Part shown: positions 55,514 to 64,000 of the stretch, one piece after another
Numbering within the stretch: the stretch's first letter is position 1
Layout of the letters: every line of letters begins with the position of its first letter
DNA from: Saccharopolyspora phatthalungensis
Lineage (GTDB): Bacteria > Actinomycetota > Actinomycetes > Mycobacteriales > Pseudonocardiaceae
Reading direction: 5' to 3'
Assembly: GCF_014203395.1 (NCBI RefSeq)
Contig: NZ_JACHIW010000001.1
Coordinates: forward strand, 1,054,001 to 1,118,000
Length of the DNA stretch: 64,000 nucleotides
Notes under the pieces: generated by a model
Database searches by the model: none
What the model was told of the DNA's origin: nothing
What the model saw: only the letters and a program-made list of their open reading frames with translations
Made by a program: the position numbers and the translations under genes

Positions 55514-55573
55514 CTTTCCCAGGGCCGGCTTTCCCAGGGCCAACTTTCCCAGGGCCGGCTTTCCCAGGGTCAA
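55514..55573. repeat. Four tandem 15-bp repeats at the prenyl synthase 3' end
   Basis: CTTTCCCAGGGCCGG units at 55514, 55529, 55544 and 55559, the second and fourth ending in CAA. The last unit contains the reverse complement of the stop codon of the prenyl synthase gene. Confidence 0.9.
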
Positions 55574-56346
55574 CCGCCGAAGCGGCGGTGCCGGACCGCG
55601 TAGTCGCGCAGGGCGCGCAGGAAGTCGACCCGCCGGAAGGCCGGCCAGTATGCCTCCGTGAACCAGAACTCGGAGTGCGCCGACTGCCACAGCATGAAGC
55701 CGGACAACCGCTGTTCCCCCGAGGTGCGGATCAGCAGGTCGGGATCGGGTTGCCCGGAGGTGTAGAGGTGTTCGGCGATGTGGTCGACGGTGAGGACCTC
55801 GGCGAGTTCTTCGATCGTGGTGCCCGCTTCGGCGTGCTGCTGAAGCAGTTTGCGTACCGCGTCGGCGATCTCCCGGCGCCCGCCGTAGCCGACCGCGACG
55901 TTGACCTGCATGCCGGTGCGGCCCTTGGTCCGCAGGGCCGCGGCGGACAGCCGCGCCGCGGTTTCGGTGGGCAGCACGTCAAGGGCGCCCACGATCCGCA
56001 CCCGCCACGGCGTGGCCGGGTCGGTGAGCTCGTCCACCACTCCGGCGATGATCTCCATCAGCGCGCCGAGCTCTTCGGGGCTGCGGTTGAGATTGTCGGT
56101 GGACAGCAGCCACAGCGTGACGACCTCGACCTCGGCCTCTTCGCACCAGCCGAGCAGTTCGACGATCTTGCGGGCACCCACGCGATGCCCATGGGCGGCG
56201 TCCAAGCCGGCGTCCTTGGCCCATCTGCGATTGCCGTCCAGGATGACCCCGACGTGCCTCGGATGCTGGACTCCGTCGAGCTTCCGGCGCAGCCGCCGCT
56301 CATAGACGTCGTAGATGAGTTCTTTCAACCGAACCTTGAGCGCCAC
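55570..56346 (-). CDS. Z-isoprenyl diphosphate synthase (UppS family, Rv1086-like)
   Basis: 258 residues. cis-Prenyltransferase with catalytic Asp37 in HVGVILDGNRRWAKDAG, the HGHRVG segment and C-terminal DLLIRTSGEQRLSGFMLWQ and AYWPAFRR. Counterpart of mycobacterial Rv1086, a short-chain Z,E-farnesyl diphosphate synthase that feeds decaprenyl phosphate synthesis, and it keeps the same neighbour (hemolysin III). A general undecaprenyl synthase role cannot be excluded. GTG 56346 has a weak ribosome-binding site. Confidence 0.92.
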   Translation of the reverse strand: MALKVRLKELIYDVYERRLRRKLDGVQHPRHVGVILDGNRRWAKDAGLDAAHGHRVGARKIVELLGWCEEAEVEVVTLWLLSTDNLNRSPEELGALMEIIAGVVDELTDPATPWRVRIVGALDVLPTETAARLSAAALRTKGRTGMQVNVAVGYGGRREIADAVRKLLQQHAEAGTTIEELAEVLTVDHIAEHLYTSGQPDPDLLIRTSGEQRLSGFMLWQSAHSEFWFTEAYWPAFRRVDFLRALRDYAVRHRRFGG

Positions 56347-56452
56347 GCCAGCTGAGCCTACGCGGATCCGGATGAGCCGCGGCCCCCGCCTCAAGGGCGC
56401 GGTGCAGCACAGGTCACGTTTCCCTGAACCTACGCTCCCGTAACCTCGAGGT

Positions 56453-57130
56453 GTGCCTAGCGCCCTCTCCGCCCGCCGCCCCAACGCGTTCGTCAAGCCG
56501 CGGATGCGCGGCTGGATCCATCTGTGGTCCCTGGTGGTGTCCGTTGTTGCCGGTGCCACGTTGATCGCCCTCGCCGCCGCCACCGTGTCGACGGCCGCCG
56601 CGGTGGGCACGTCGATCTACGTCGCGACCGTCCTGGGTCTTTTCGGCGTCAGCGCCCTGTACCACCGCAAGACCTGGACCACGCTCGGGGCGCGCACCTG
56701 GATGCGGCGCCTCGACCACTCGATGATCTTCCTGTTCATCGCGGGCACCTACACCCCGTTCGCGATGGTCGCCATGCAGCCGACGACGGGTGCCGTGGTG
56801 CTCGCGGTCGTCTGGGGCGGTGCGCTGGGCGGCGTGATCCTCAAGCTCGCCTGGCCCAACGCACCGCGCTGGGTGGGGGTGCCGGTCTATCTCGCGCTCG
56901 GGTGGGTCGCGGTGTTCGTGCTTCCCGACCTGCTGCACAACGCCGGGATGGCGGCACTGGTGCTGCTGATCGTTGGCGGGCTGATGTACTCCGCGGGCGC
57001 GATCTTCTACGCGGTCCGGTGGCCGGACCCGTGGCCGAAGACCTTCGGCTACCACGAGTTCTTCCACTCGGCGGTGTCGCTGGCCGCGATCTGCCACCAC
57101 ATCGCGATCTGGTTGGCGCTCTACGCCTGA
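56453..57130 (+). CDS. Hemolysin III / PAQR-family membrane protein
   Basis: 225 residues with seven hydrophobic segments. YqfA/TrhA type: RGWIHLWSLVVSVVAGATLI, YHRKTWT and RRLDHSMIFLFIAGTYTPF in the first half, and YHEFFHSAVSLAAICHHIAI near the end, with the conserved His residues of the family. Integral membrane hydrolase-like receptor fold, role unknown. Divergent from the prenyl synthase as Rv1085c is from Rv1086. Confidence 0.93.
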   Translation: MPSALSARRPNAFVKPRMRGWIHLWSLVVSVVAGATLIALAAATVSTAAAVGTSIYVATVLGLFGVSALYHRKTWTTLGARTWMRRLDHSMIFLFIAGTYTPFAMVAMQPTTGAVVLAVVWGGALGGVILKLAWPNAPRWVGVPVYLALGWVAVFVLPDLLHNAGMAALVLLIVGGLMYSAGAIFYAVRWPDPWPKTFGYHEFFHSAVSLAAICHHIAIWLALYA

Positions 57131-57166
57131 GCTCGGCCGTGCGCACGGGGTGGCCGGCCACCGCGC

Positions 57167-57760
57167 TCACGACTCCTGGGGACCGCGGTTGCGCAGTTCG
57201 TCGACCTTGGACAGGGCCTCGCGCAGTTCGCCCAGCCAGTCCTCGGTGTGCTTGCCGACAAGCCGCACCGCCCAGGCCAACGCCTCGGAACGGGACCGGG
57301 CGACACCGGCGTCCACGAGGGTGTCCAGCACCATGCGCTCGGACTGGTGCAGCCGGGTCATCACCGGCACGGACAGTGTGGTGAACAGTTCCTCGGTGTC
57401 GCCGAGCCGGGCACCCCAAGCGACCTTGCGCCCGTAGCGGTGCTCCGCCTGGCGGGCGATCTCGATTCGCTCCTCGCGGGTTTGCTCACGGAACCGGGAG
57501 ATCCGGCCGCTCTCGGCGGCGGCGCGCTCGGCGTCGTCGCCGAACTCGCCCGCCACTGGCGGTAGTTCGCCGACCACCACGATTTCCTCGCGGTCCACGG
57601 TGACCGTCGGGCCACCGGTGAACCACCCTTCGGGCAGCCGCCCGGTGAACCACGCCTTGGCGTCGTCGGCCGTGGGCGGCTCGTTGCGTCGCCCACCGCC
57701 TGCCCACGGCGGGCCTCCCCTGCCCCGGCCGCGTGCCGTTCGACCAAACCTTGAATACAT
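57167..57760 (-). CDS. Hypothetical protein with Gly/Arg-rich N-terminus
   Basis: 197 residues. N-terminus RFGRTARGRGRGG..WAGGGRR, then AKAWFTGRLPEGWFTGGPTV, which includes a strand-rich section with VDREEIVVVGELP. The C-terminal helices SRSEALAWAVRLVGKHTEDW look like a ribbon-helix-helix-type or helical dimerisation motif seen in antitoxin-like proteins. ATG 57760 follows AGGAGG. Nucleic-acid binding is a guess from the charged ends; no partner gene is evident. Confidence 0.7.
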   Translation of the reverse strand: MYSRFGRTARGRGRGGPPWAGGGRRNEPPTADDAKAWFTGRLPEGWFTGGPTVTVDREEIVVVGELPPVAGEFGDDAERAAAESGRISRFREQTREERIEIARQAEHRYGRKVAWGARLGDTEELFTTLSVPVMTRLHQSERMVLDTLVDAGVARSRSEALAWAVRLVGKHTEDWLGELREALSKVDELRNRGPQES

Positions 57761-57824
57761 CTCCGCCACCTCCTGATTACAGGATTACACACTTACATCG
57801 CAGGTGGGAGCGGTGCCGTTCGGC

Positions 57825-57936
57825 TCACGGCGAAACGATGCCCTGGCGGGCGTGGTCCCCGTGCACGCTGATCTGCCCGATATGGGCGCTGTCGTCGAGC
57901 ACCACGACGACGAACGCCAGCGGCTCATTCTCTAGC
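57825..57936 (-). pseudogene. Possible GNAT acetyltransferase fragment
   Basis: On the minus strand ~37 codons read [20 protein letters not shown] then ISVHGDHARQGI before a stop, similar to the acetyl-CoA-binding strand and Q/R-x-x-G-x-G/A region of GNAT enzymes (GQISVHPDHARQGIG). The rest of the domain is missing. Short, so uncertain. Confidence 0.3.
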
Positions 57937-59956
57937 GAGCCAGGGATTCGACGAGGTCCTCTGTGGTGGTGACCGGCCGATCGCACACGTAGCCGCGGCA
58001 GACGTACGCCGCGGCGGCTCCGCCGACCAGCGGCCGTCCCGCCAACAGCGGCACCCGGGTCGCCGCCGGCTCGCCCGCCAACGCCACGGCTCCGCCCGGG
58101 GCGTGCCGCCTGGCCGTGGCGAGCAGCGCCGTCCGGTCGGCGTCGCCGGCGTCGCCGACCACCGCGACCTGCAACGGCCCGTGGGCACGCGCCTCGGCGA
58201 CGCTGAGCCAGTTACCCGCGAAGCGGGGAACGCGCTGCGCGAGGAGCCCGGCGCGCGCCAGCGCCTGCTCGGCGGCGGCGCGGTAGCGCGTCGCGCTGTC
58301 CGCTCCCGCGAGCGCGGCAGCGGTGAGCAGGGCCGAGGCAAGAGCCGAGGCCCCGGCGGGGCTCGCATTGTCGGTGGGGTCGGAGGGGCGCCGGACGAGG
58401 GCTTCGGCGTCGGCCGCGGTGTCGTGGAACATGCCCGGGTGGTCGGCGTCGGCGAACTGTTCCAGCGCCGTGTCCAGCAGCGAACAGGCCGCTTCGAGCC
58501 ACTGTGGCTCGCCGGTCGCCTGGTGCAGGGAAAGCAGGCCATCGGCCAAGCACCCGTAGTCCTCAAGCACCCCCGAAGCCGTTCCCACCACCCCGTCGCG
58601 GGATGTGCGGCGCAACCGGCGGTCGACCCAATGCCGCTCCAGCAGCAAATCCGCCGCTTGCGCCGCCGCGTCGACCCAGCTCGGTTCGTCGAGCACCCCC
58701 GCCGCCTCGGTCAGCGCGACAATCGCCATGCCGTTCCAGGCCGTGACGACCTTGTCGTCCTTGCCCGGCTGCGGGCGCCGGTCGCGGGCCTCGCGAAGGC
58801 TGTCCCGCACCCGCCGCCAGCGGGCCGGATCGTCCGGATCGCGCTTGAGCTGCAGCGTCGAGGCACCGTCCTCGAAGGTGCCCGCGTCGGTCACCTCGAA
58901 CAGTTCCGCCGCCCAGTCCCCGTCGACCGGCCCGAGCACCTCGCGCAACTGCTCCGGCGTCCACACGTAGGTCAGCCCTTCGACGCCTTCGGTGTCCGCG
59001 TCCAGCGAAGCCGCGAACCCGCCTTCCGGGGTCCGCAGCTCGTGCAGCAGGAATTCGGCCGTCTCGCGGGCCACCCGCTCGCCGAGCGCGTTGCCGTTGC
59101 GAGCCAGGTGCGCGTAGACGCGGAGCAGCAAAGCGTTGTCGTACAACATCTTCTCGAAATGCGGCACCACCCACGCGGAGTCGACGCTGTAGCGGGCGAA
59201 GCCGCCGGCCAGCTGGTCGTAGATGCCCCCGCGCGCCATCGCCGAGGAGGTGGCCTCGGCGAGTTCCCATGCGGACTGCCCGCCGTCCGGGGGGCCGACG
59301 CGCTCGTGGTGGCGCAGCAGGAACTCCAGCACCATCGACGGCGGGAACTTCGGCGCACCGCCGAATCCGCCGTGCACCGCGTCGAATTCGGTGCGCAACC
59401 GGGAAACCGCCCCGGCCAGCACCTCTTCGTCCAGAATGGACTCCGGGAGCGGGGCGCGCTGCGCGGCCAGCTGCTCCACCACCCGGGTGGCGGCCTTGCG
59501 GACCTCCTCGCCGCGACCTGTCCACGCCTGCTCCACCGCGTCCAACAACTGCCGGAACGACGGCATGCCGGACATCGGCGCGGCCGGGTAGTAGGTCCCG
59601 CAGTGGAACGGTTCGCCGTCCGGGGTAAGGAAGCAGGTCATCGGCCAGCCGCCCTGCCCGGTCATCGCCTGGGTGGCCTCCATGTAGACCGCGTCGATGT
59701 CCGGCCGCTCCTCGCGGTCCACCTTGATGTTCACGAAGTTCTCGTTCATCACCCGGGCGGTCTCCGGGTCCTCGAACGATTCGTGCGCCATGACGTGGCA
59801 CCAGTGGCAGGCCGCGTAGCCGATCGACAGCAGCACCGGCACGTCCCGCCGCCGCGCCTCGGCGAACGCCTCGGGCGACCAAGGCCACCAGTCGACCGGG
59901 TTGTCGGCGTGCTGGAGCAGGTAAGGGCTGGTCGCGCCAGCTAGCCGGTTAGCCAT
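57932..59956 (-). CDS. YyaL-family thioredoxin-domain / six-hairpin protein (DUF255)
   Basis: 674 residues. DUF255 thioredoxin-like N-domain with CHWC at 50-53 and [16 protein letters not shown], then an alpha/alpha toroid (N-acylglucosamine 2-epimerase-like) region: [48 protein letters not shown]. Cytoplasmic, function unknown (Rv1084-like; homologous to human spermatogenesis-associated protein 20). ATG 59956 follows GGGAGG. Divergent from the EccC-like gene. Confidence 0.93.
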   Translation of the reverse strand: MANRLAGATSPYLLQHADNPVDWWPWSPEAFAEARRRDVPVLLSIGYAACHWCHVMAHESFEDPETARVMNENFVNIKVDREERPDIDAVYMEATQAMTGQGGWPMTCFLTPDGEPFHCGTYYPAAPMSGMPSFRQLLDAVEQAWTGRGEEVRKAATRVVEQLAAQRAPLPESILDEEVLAGAVSRLRTEFDAVHGGFGGAPKFPPSMVLEFLLRHHERVGPPDGGQSAWELAEATSSAMARGGIYDQLAGGFARYSVDSAWVVPHFEKMLYDNALLLRVYAHLARNGNALGERVARETAEFLLHELRTPEGGFAASLDADTEGVEGLTYVWTPEQLREVLGPVDGDWAAELFEVTDAGTFEDGASTLQLKRDPDDPARWRRVRDSLREARDRRPQPGKDDKVVTAWNGMAIVALTEAAGVLDEPSWVDAAAQAADLLLERHWVDRRLRRTSRDGVVGTASGVLEDYGCLADGLLSLHQATGEPQWLEAACSLLDTALEQFADADHPGMFHDTAADAEALVRRPSDPTDNASPAGASALASALLTAAALAGADSATRYRAAAEQALARAGLLAQRVPRFAGNWLSVAEARAHGPLQVAVVGDAGDADRTALLATARRHAPGGAVALAGEPAATRVPLLAGRPLVGGAAAAYVCRGYVCDRPVTTTEDLVESLAR

Positions 59957-60098
59957 GCCCCCAGCCTCCCACCTGCCCGAAACGTGCGCACCCACCAGGC
60001 GTCCCCGCCGGCCCCACGGCGCGACGGCGATCCTGCATCCGGGACCGATCCCGGGTCGGCTACGGTGCGTTCGCAGCTGATCGACAGGGGGTAATTCG

Positions 60099-62174
60099 TT
60101 GCAGCCAGGACCGCCTTTCCAGCCAACACACCGCCCGATGGCACCACCGCCATACCCGAGCATGCCGCCGCCCACAAGGCCGCCGATGCCGCCTCCGGCC
60201 GCACCTCGCGCGGTCGGTCCGCCGCATGCGACCGCATTGGCGCCGCCAAGTGCCGAAACGACGCAGATCGTCCGCACCGTGCCGAGAAGCGACGAGCCGA
60301 TCAACCTGTTCGACCTCGTGGGGTTCGGCGATCCCGCCCAGTGCGACCTGGACCGGGCCTGGCGGCGGCGCAGCATCGAGGATCTCTACCGGATCCCGAT
60401 CGGCGTTGACGAGCGCGGCAACCCGGTGCACCTGGATTTGAAGAAGTGCGGCCACGGGGTGGGCATTTTCGGCTGCGCCGGCTCCGGGAAGTCCGAGTTG
60501 CTGCGCACGATCCTGTTCGGGCTGGCCGCCACGCACTCCTCGACCTCGATCAACTTCGCCTGCATCAGCCCTGAACACTGCGATCAGGTCTGGCGCACGC
60601 TCTACTCGCTCCCGCACACGGCGCTGGCCGCACCGATGCTTTCGGACGACATCACCGGGCAACGGCTCGACGACGCGCTGATCGGTGCGCTCGACCGGCA
60701 GATCGAGCTGATCAACCGGGCGGAGGTCAAGAGTTTCACCGAGTACCAGCGCATCCAGCCGGAAACCGACCACGAACCGATGGCGATGCTGCTGGTCGCG
60801 ATCGACGACCTGCCGGGCGTGCTCCGCGATCGGCCCGATTTCGCCGCGATCATCGACCGGTTGGCCCGCGTCCGGCACTCGGGGATCAAGCTGATGTACA
60901 CGGCCGCCTCGGCGGAGCAGATCCCGGAACTCGCGCGTGGTATCGCGACCCGCGTCGCGCTGCGGAGCTCGGAATCGGACTCGGTCACGCTCATCGGCCG
61001 ACCGTGGGCGCACGACCTGCCGGATTCCCCGGGCAACGGCTACCTCGCTCCCCTGCTGCGGGACTCACCGATCCGCTTCCACGCGGCGTTCACCGACCTG
61101 CCGCACGGGACGCCCCAAGGCGAGCACCACCCGACCATCCCGCAGGTCTTCGCCGAGCGAATCCATTGCCAGGCGCCCCCGGCCCGCCGGCTCATCCTGC
61201 CGCCGCCGGGGGAACTACCCGCCGGAATCGACACGTCGCTGCTCGCCCCGGAGGTCACCGAGGACCGGGGCTTCGCCGCCCGGCCCGAGTCCCCGCTGAA
61301 CGTCCCCATCGGCTTGAGCGACAACCCCTTCCGGCACCGGCACGACCCGCTCCTGGTGGACTTCGCCGGAGCGGACGGCAACCTGGCGATCGTGGGGCGA
61401 CCGCGCAGCGGGAAGACAACCGCCGCGCAAACGACTCTGCTGGCGCTGGCGCTGACCCACACGCCCGCGGAAATCCGCTTCCACTGCCTCGATTTCGGTG
61501 GTGGTGGCCTGGCGCCGCTGCGGGACCTGCCGCACACCCGGGTGGTGACCGCCAGCCACGACTCGAAATACGTGGCGCAGGCCGTCGATGACCTCACCGA
61601 CCTGCTGGCGAAGCGGGAGAAGTCCTTTGCGCGCAACGACATCGACTCGATCGCCGAGTTCCGCAAGCGACGCGAATCGGAGCCGCTCGACGAGCTCTCG
61701 ACCGACCACTTCCTCGTGATCGACGGTTGGCCGGAAGTGCATCAGCACCCGGGGCTGAACGAGCGGGTGCTGCGCCTCGCCCGGCGCGGTCTGTCCTACG
61801 GCATTCACCTGATCGTCACCGCCAACCGCTGGGACGACCTGCCGCGCGAACTGCGCGAACTCGCGGGCGGACGGGTCGAGCTGCGGCTGGCGGACCCGCG
61901 GGACTCGCTGAGCTCCGTCGAATGCGCCCAGGCCGTCCCGGCGGACAAACCAGGGCGCGGCGTCTGCAACGCGCGGCACTGCGCGATCAACATGCCGGTG
62001 CTCGGCGAAGAACTCGACTACGCCGAAGAAGGTCTTCCGGACGGCCTCGGCGGGAAGACCCGCGAACTGGTGCAGCGAATCCGCGAATCCTGGACCGAGA
62101 GCACGCCGCTTCCCCAGCTCCGCCGCGCACCGCTCGACGTCGACCACGCGGGCCTCCCGAAATCCGAGCCGTGA
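60099..62174 (+). CDS. Orphan EccC/FtsK-type double-ATPase
   Basis: 691 residues with no membrane segment. N-terminal ~60 residues are Pro/Met-rich ([17 protein letters not shown]). Then two FtsK/SpoIIIE-like ATPase modules as in the EccC of type VII secretion: Walker A GCAGSGKS (125-132) with Walker B LLVAIDDL, and GRPRSGKTT (~434-442) with FLVIDGW. Modules 2 and 3 of EccC fit best (EccCb-like). TTG 60099 is supported by AGGGGG eight bases upstream. No EccB, EccD, EccE, MycP or Esx gene is nearby. It may serve a distant ESX system or a different DNA/protein translocation task. Confidence 0.82.
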   Translation: MQPGPPFQPTHRPMAPPPYPSMPPPTRPPMPPPAAPRAVGPPHATALAPPSAETTQIVRTVPRSDEPINLFDLVGFGDPAQCDLDRAWRRRSIEDLYRIPIGVDERGNPVHLDLKKCGHGVGIFGCAGSGKSELLRTILFGLAATHSSTSINFACISPEHCDQVWRTLYSLPHTALAAPMLSDDITGQRLDDALIGALDRQIELINRAEVKSFTEYQRIQPETDHEPMAMLLVAIDDLPGVLRDRPDFAAIIDRLARVRHSGIKLMYTAASAEQIPELARGIATRVALRSSESDSVTLIGRPWAHDLPDSPGNGYLAPLLRDSPIRFHAAFTDLPHGTPQGEHHPTIPQVFAERIHCQAPPARRLILPPPGELPAGIDTSLLAPEVTEDRGFAARPESPLNVPIGLSDNPFRHRHDPLLVDFAGADGNLAIVGRPRSGKTTAAQTTLLALALTHTPAEIRFHCLDFGGGGLAPLRDLPHTRVVTASHDSKYVAQAVDDLTDLLAKREKSFARNDIDSIAEFRKRRESEPLDELSTDHFLVIDGWPEVHQHPGLNERVLRLARRGLSYGIHLIVTANRWDDLPRELRELAGGRVELRLADPRDSLSSVECAQAVPADKPGRGVCNARHCAINMPVLGEELDYAEEGLPDGLGGKTRELVQRIRESWTESTPLPQLRRAPLDVDHAGLPKSEP

Positions 62175-62281
62175 TCCACGAACGGCGCCACCAGCGGTTC
62201 GAAAAGCGGTGCCTGCGCGTCGCCCGGCTCCCGCGCCCACTGGATCCCTGACTCGCGAGCGACCGATGTCCCCAGAAAACA

Positions 62282-62318
62282 GAGCGGGGTCACCCCGGCA
62301 CACCAGGTGACCCCGCTC
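62282..62318. terminator. Bidirectional terminator between the EccC-like gene and the small membrane gene
   Basis: Perfect 13-bp stem GAGCGGGGTCACC (62282-62294) with GGTGACCCCGCTC (62306-62318), 11-base loop, between convergent genes. Confidence 0.88.
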
Positions 62319-62330
62319 GCCGCGCCCCCG

Positions 62331-62642
62331 TTAGGGGGCTTCGTCTTTGTCCGGCTTCGCCTCGCTCTGCTCGGCTTCGGCCTCGTCGCCCGCGGTGGCC
62401 TCGGCTCGCTTCGCCCGCGCCGGGGCCGCTGCCGCGGCCTTCTGCTCGTCGAAGACCACCGGGACCTTCTTCAGGTGCTTGGTCATCGACCGGATCAGGA
62501 ACACCACCGCAATCGCGAACAAGATCAGCAGCACCAGGCCGACCGGGGAGGACTTGCCGAAGTCCTCGCCTTGGCCGCCCGGATCGTTCGGCGGAGGCGG
62601 TGCCTGCGCCAGCGCGTAGGCGACCGTTTCCAGTGCACTCAT
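62331..62642 (-). CDS. Rv1083-like small membrane protein
   Basis: 103 residues. One membrane helix ([18 protein letters not shown]) followed by basic [16 protein letters not shown] and an Ala/Lys/Glu tail. ATG 62642 overlaps the mca stop (ATGA), so it is coupled to mca as in mycobacteria. Role unknown, possibly an accessory to Mca. Confidence 0.85.
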   Translation of the reverse strand: MSALETVAYALAQAPPPPNDPGGQGEDFGKSSPVGLVLLILFAIAVVFLIRSMTKHLKKVPVVFDEQKAAAAAPARAKRAEATAGDEAEAEQSEAKPDKDEAP

Positions 62643-63520
62643 GCGCACACCTTCTCCTGCACGCCGGAGAACAAGTCGTCCTCCGGCAACGTGGTGTCGA
62701 CCAGGGAGCGCACCAGCTCGTAGTCCTCGGTCGGCCACAGCTCGCGCTGGATGTCGAGCGGGACCGCGAACCAGCGGCTGGTCGGGTCGATCTGGGTCGC
62801 GTGGGCGCGCAACGCGTCGTCGCGCTGCTCGAAGTATCCACCGCACTCGACCCGCGTGGTAACCCGCTCGTCCGGATCCGGCCGGGTCGAGTCCCACTTG
62901 GCCAGCCACTCGCCGTACGGCGAGTCCATGTCGTTGGCCAGCAGCGCCTCGTGGAACAGTTGCATGCGCTTGCGGGAGAAGCCGTGCGAGTAGTAGAGCT
63001 TTAACGGCTGCCACGGCTCGCCCGCGTCGTGGAACAGGTCGGGGTCGCCGGCCGCGTCGAAGGCCGCCACCGAGACCTCGTGGCACCGGATGTGGTCCGG
63101 ATGCGGGTAGCCGCCGTTCTCGTCGTAGGTGATCACCACGTGCGGGCGGAACTCTCGCATCACCTTGACCAGTTCACGCGTCGAGACCTCGATCGGCACG
63201 GTGGCGAAGACGTCCTCCGGCAGCGGCGGGGGCGGGTCGCCCTCCGGCAGCCCGGAGTCGACGAAGCCCAGCCAGCGGTGCTGAACACCGAGGATCTTCG
63301 CGGCCTCGGCCATCTCGGCGCGGCGGACCTCGGTCAGGTTCTCGATCACCTCCGGCCGGTCCATGGCCGGGTTGAGGATGCTGCCCGCCTCCCCACCGGT
63401 ACAGGTGACCACCATCACTTCGTGTCCCTCGGCCACGTAACGCGCGGTCGTCGCGGCTCCCTTGCTGGACTCGTCATCCGGGTGCGCATGCACCGTCATC
63501 AGCCGCAACTTGTCCGCCAT
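62639..63520 (-). CDS. mca: Mca, mycothiol S-conjugate amidase
   Basis: 293 residues. LmbE-family zinc amidase: HAHPDDE at 11-17 and [13 protein letters not shown] near 140-152. Cleaves mycothiol S-conjugates to a mercapturic acid and GlcN-Ins for detoxification. The C-terminus with [20 protein letters not shown] is typical of Mca rather than MshB. Preceded on the other strand by the DUF4307 gene, as in mycobacteria. Confidence 0.96.
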   Translation of the reverse strand: MADKLRLMTVHAHPDDESSKGAATTARYVAEGHEVMVVTCTGGEAGSILNPAMDRPEVIENLTEVRRAEMAEAAKILGVQHRWLGFVDSGLPEGDPPPPLPEDVFATVPIEVSTRELVKVMREFRPHVVITYDENGGYPHPDHIRCHEVSVAAFDAAGDPDLFHDAGEPWQPLKLYYSHGFSRKRMQLFHEALLANDMDSPYGEWLAKWDSTRPDPDERVTTRVECGGYFEQRDDALRAHATQIDPTSRWFAVPLDIQRELWPTEDYELVRSLVDTTLPEDDLFSGVQEKVCA

Positions 63521-63718
63521 CGCTCCGTAGTCCCCTCCCGCTTCGCAGCATCTTTCCTGAGCACGGCCCCGCTGACGGGCCGCTGCACACCCCAGGGATA
63601 CTTAACGTGGATGTCGGGTCTCATTGTTCCCCGTGGGTCCGACGTTCTCGGCGCCAGCCCCCGCATCACCCGTTTGCGGGCGGCGGCGGAGACCGATGTC
63701 GAAAGGCTACCCAGGCCG

Positions 63719-64000
63719 GTGACGAACCAGCAGATCCCGCAAGACCGGTACGGATCGCGTGCCCGCACGCGTCCGCGCCCGGTTCTGCGCTGGCTGCTGA
63801 CCGGCATCGTGCTGGTCGCTCTGGTGGGCGTGGCGATCGTGGGCTACCGCAATCTCGGCAGCGCACCGATCCAGGGCAAACAGGTCGCCTTCGACGTGCT
63901 CGACGACCACTCGGTGCGGATCGTCCTCGAAGTCCAGCGCGACGATCCCCGGCGGCCCGCCGACTGCGTGGTGCGGGCCCGCGCCGAATCCGGCGAAGAA
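63719..64000 (+). CDS. DUF4307 membrane protein (5' part)
   Basis: The first 94 codons, cut by the right edge. Short basic N-terminus (QQIPQDRYGSRARTRPRP), one transmembrane helix (WLLTGIVLVALVGVAIVGYR) and the beginning of the extracytoplasmic DUF4307 domain (KQVAFDVLDDHSVRIVLEVQ) with a Cys at PADCVVRARAE. Counterpart of Rv1081c. GTG 63719; divergent from mca. Confidence 0.9.
   Translation, partial: MTNQQIPQDRYGSRARTRPRPVLRWLLTGIVLVALVGVAIVGYRNLGSAPIQGKQVAFDVLDDHSVRIVLEVQRDDPRRPADCVVRARAESGEE

Noticed and set aside
60099..62174. A full type VII secretion locus
   Set aside because: No EccB, EccD, EccE, mycosin or WXG100 genes around the ATPase.

Overview
The window is high-GC actinobacterial chromosome, most likely from the Pseudonocardiaceae (Saccharopolyspora-like). 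Both mycothiol amidases are present (mshB at the left edge, mca near the right edge). Two blocks match Mycobacterium tuberculosis gene order: mshB / LpqW-like lipoprotein / typA (the Rv1165-Rv1170 area), and DUF6542 / ispH / Rv1109c-like / xseA / xseB / DUF4245 / glpX / fumC ... phoH2 ... Z-prenyl synthase / hemolysin III / YyaL / Rv1083-like / mca / DUF4307 (the Rv1081-Rv1112 area). ychF, which adjoins ispH in M. tuberculosis, lies 21 kb away here, so the 17-37 kb stretch looks lineage-specific. No tRNA, rRNA, CRISPR array, complete insertion sequence or natural-product cluster was found.

Layout. 1-5 kb: mshB (cut by the edge), peptide-binding-type lipoprotein, typA. 5-7 kb: a Cys/Lys-rich small protein behind an IdeR/DtxR-type iron box, a YciI protein, and trpS preceded by a leader peptide with tandem Trp codons. 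7-12.6 kb: Uma2 protein, SRPBCC-Nudix fusion, two-component system with direct-repeat operator candidates, pterin dehydratase, D-amino-acid oxidase. 12.6-15.8 kb: a decayed biotin cluster (bioD, bioA and bioF all broken), a regulator with a clipped N-terminus, and an IS3 remnant touching ychF. 17-25 kb: genome-maintenance genes (ada-alkA fusion, ogt, sbcCD, rmuC). 25-37 kb: an esterase, then a carbohydrate locus made of FGGY kinase, fucose/arabinose-type isomerase, LacI regulator, exported GH172-type hydrolase and a CUT2 sugar ABC transporter. Near-identical 18-bp operator-like sites lie in the isomerase/lacI divergent promoter and in front of the transporter operon. With no epimerase or aldolase in the locus, D-arabinose (to D-ribulose, then D-ribulose 5-phosphate) is the simplest substrate guess. 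37-64 kb: mostly conserved housekeeping genes, with lineage-specific insertions: a secreted trypsin-like protease, ATP-dependent DNA ligase, guaB1, two tandem chaplin-like surface peptides and an orphan EccC/FtsK-type ATPase.

Non-coding structure is rich. There is a dispersed ~150-200 bp intergenic repeat (two long copies and a fragment), a palindromic family built on GGCGATTTC, a perfect 15-bp inverted repeat over the ligase start codon, four tandem 15-bp repeats that supply a stop codon, and many perfect-stem terminators between convergent genes.
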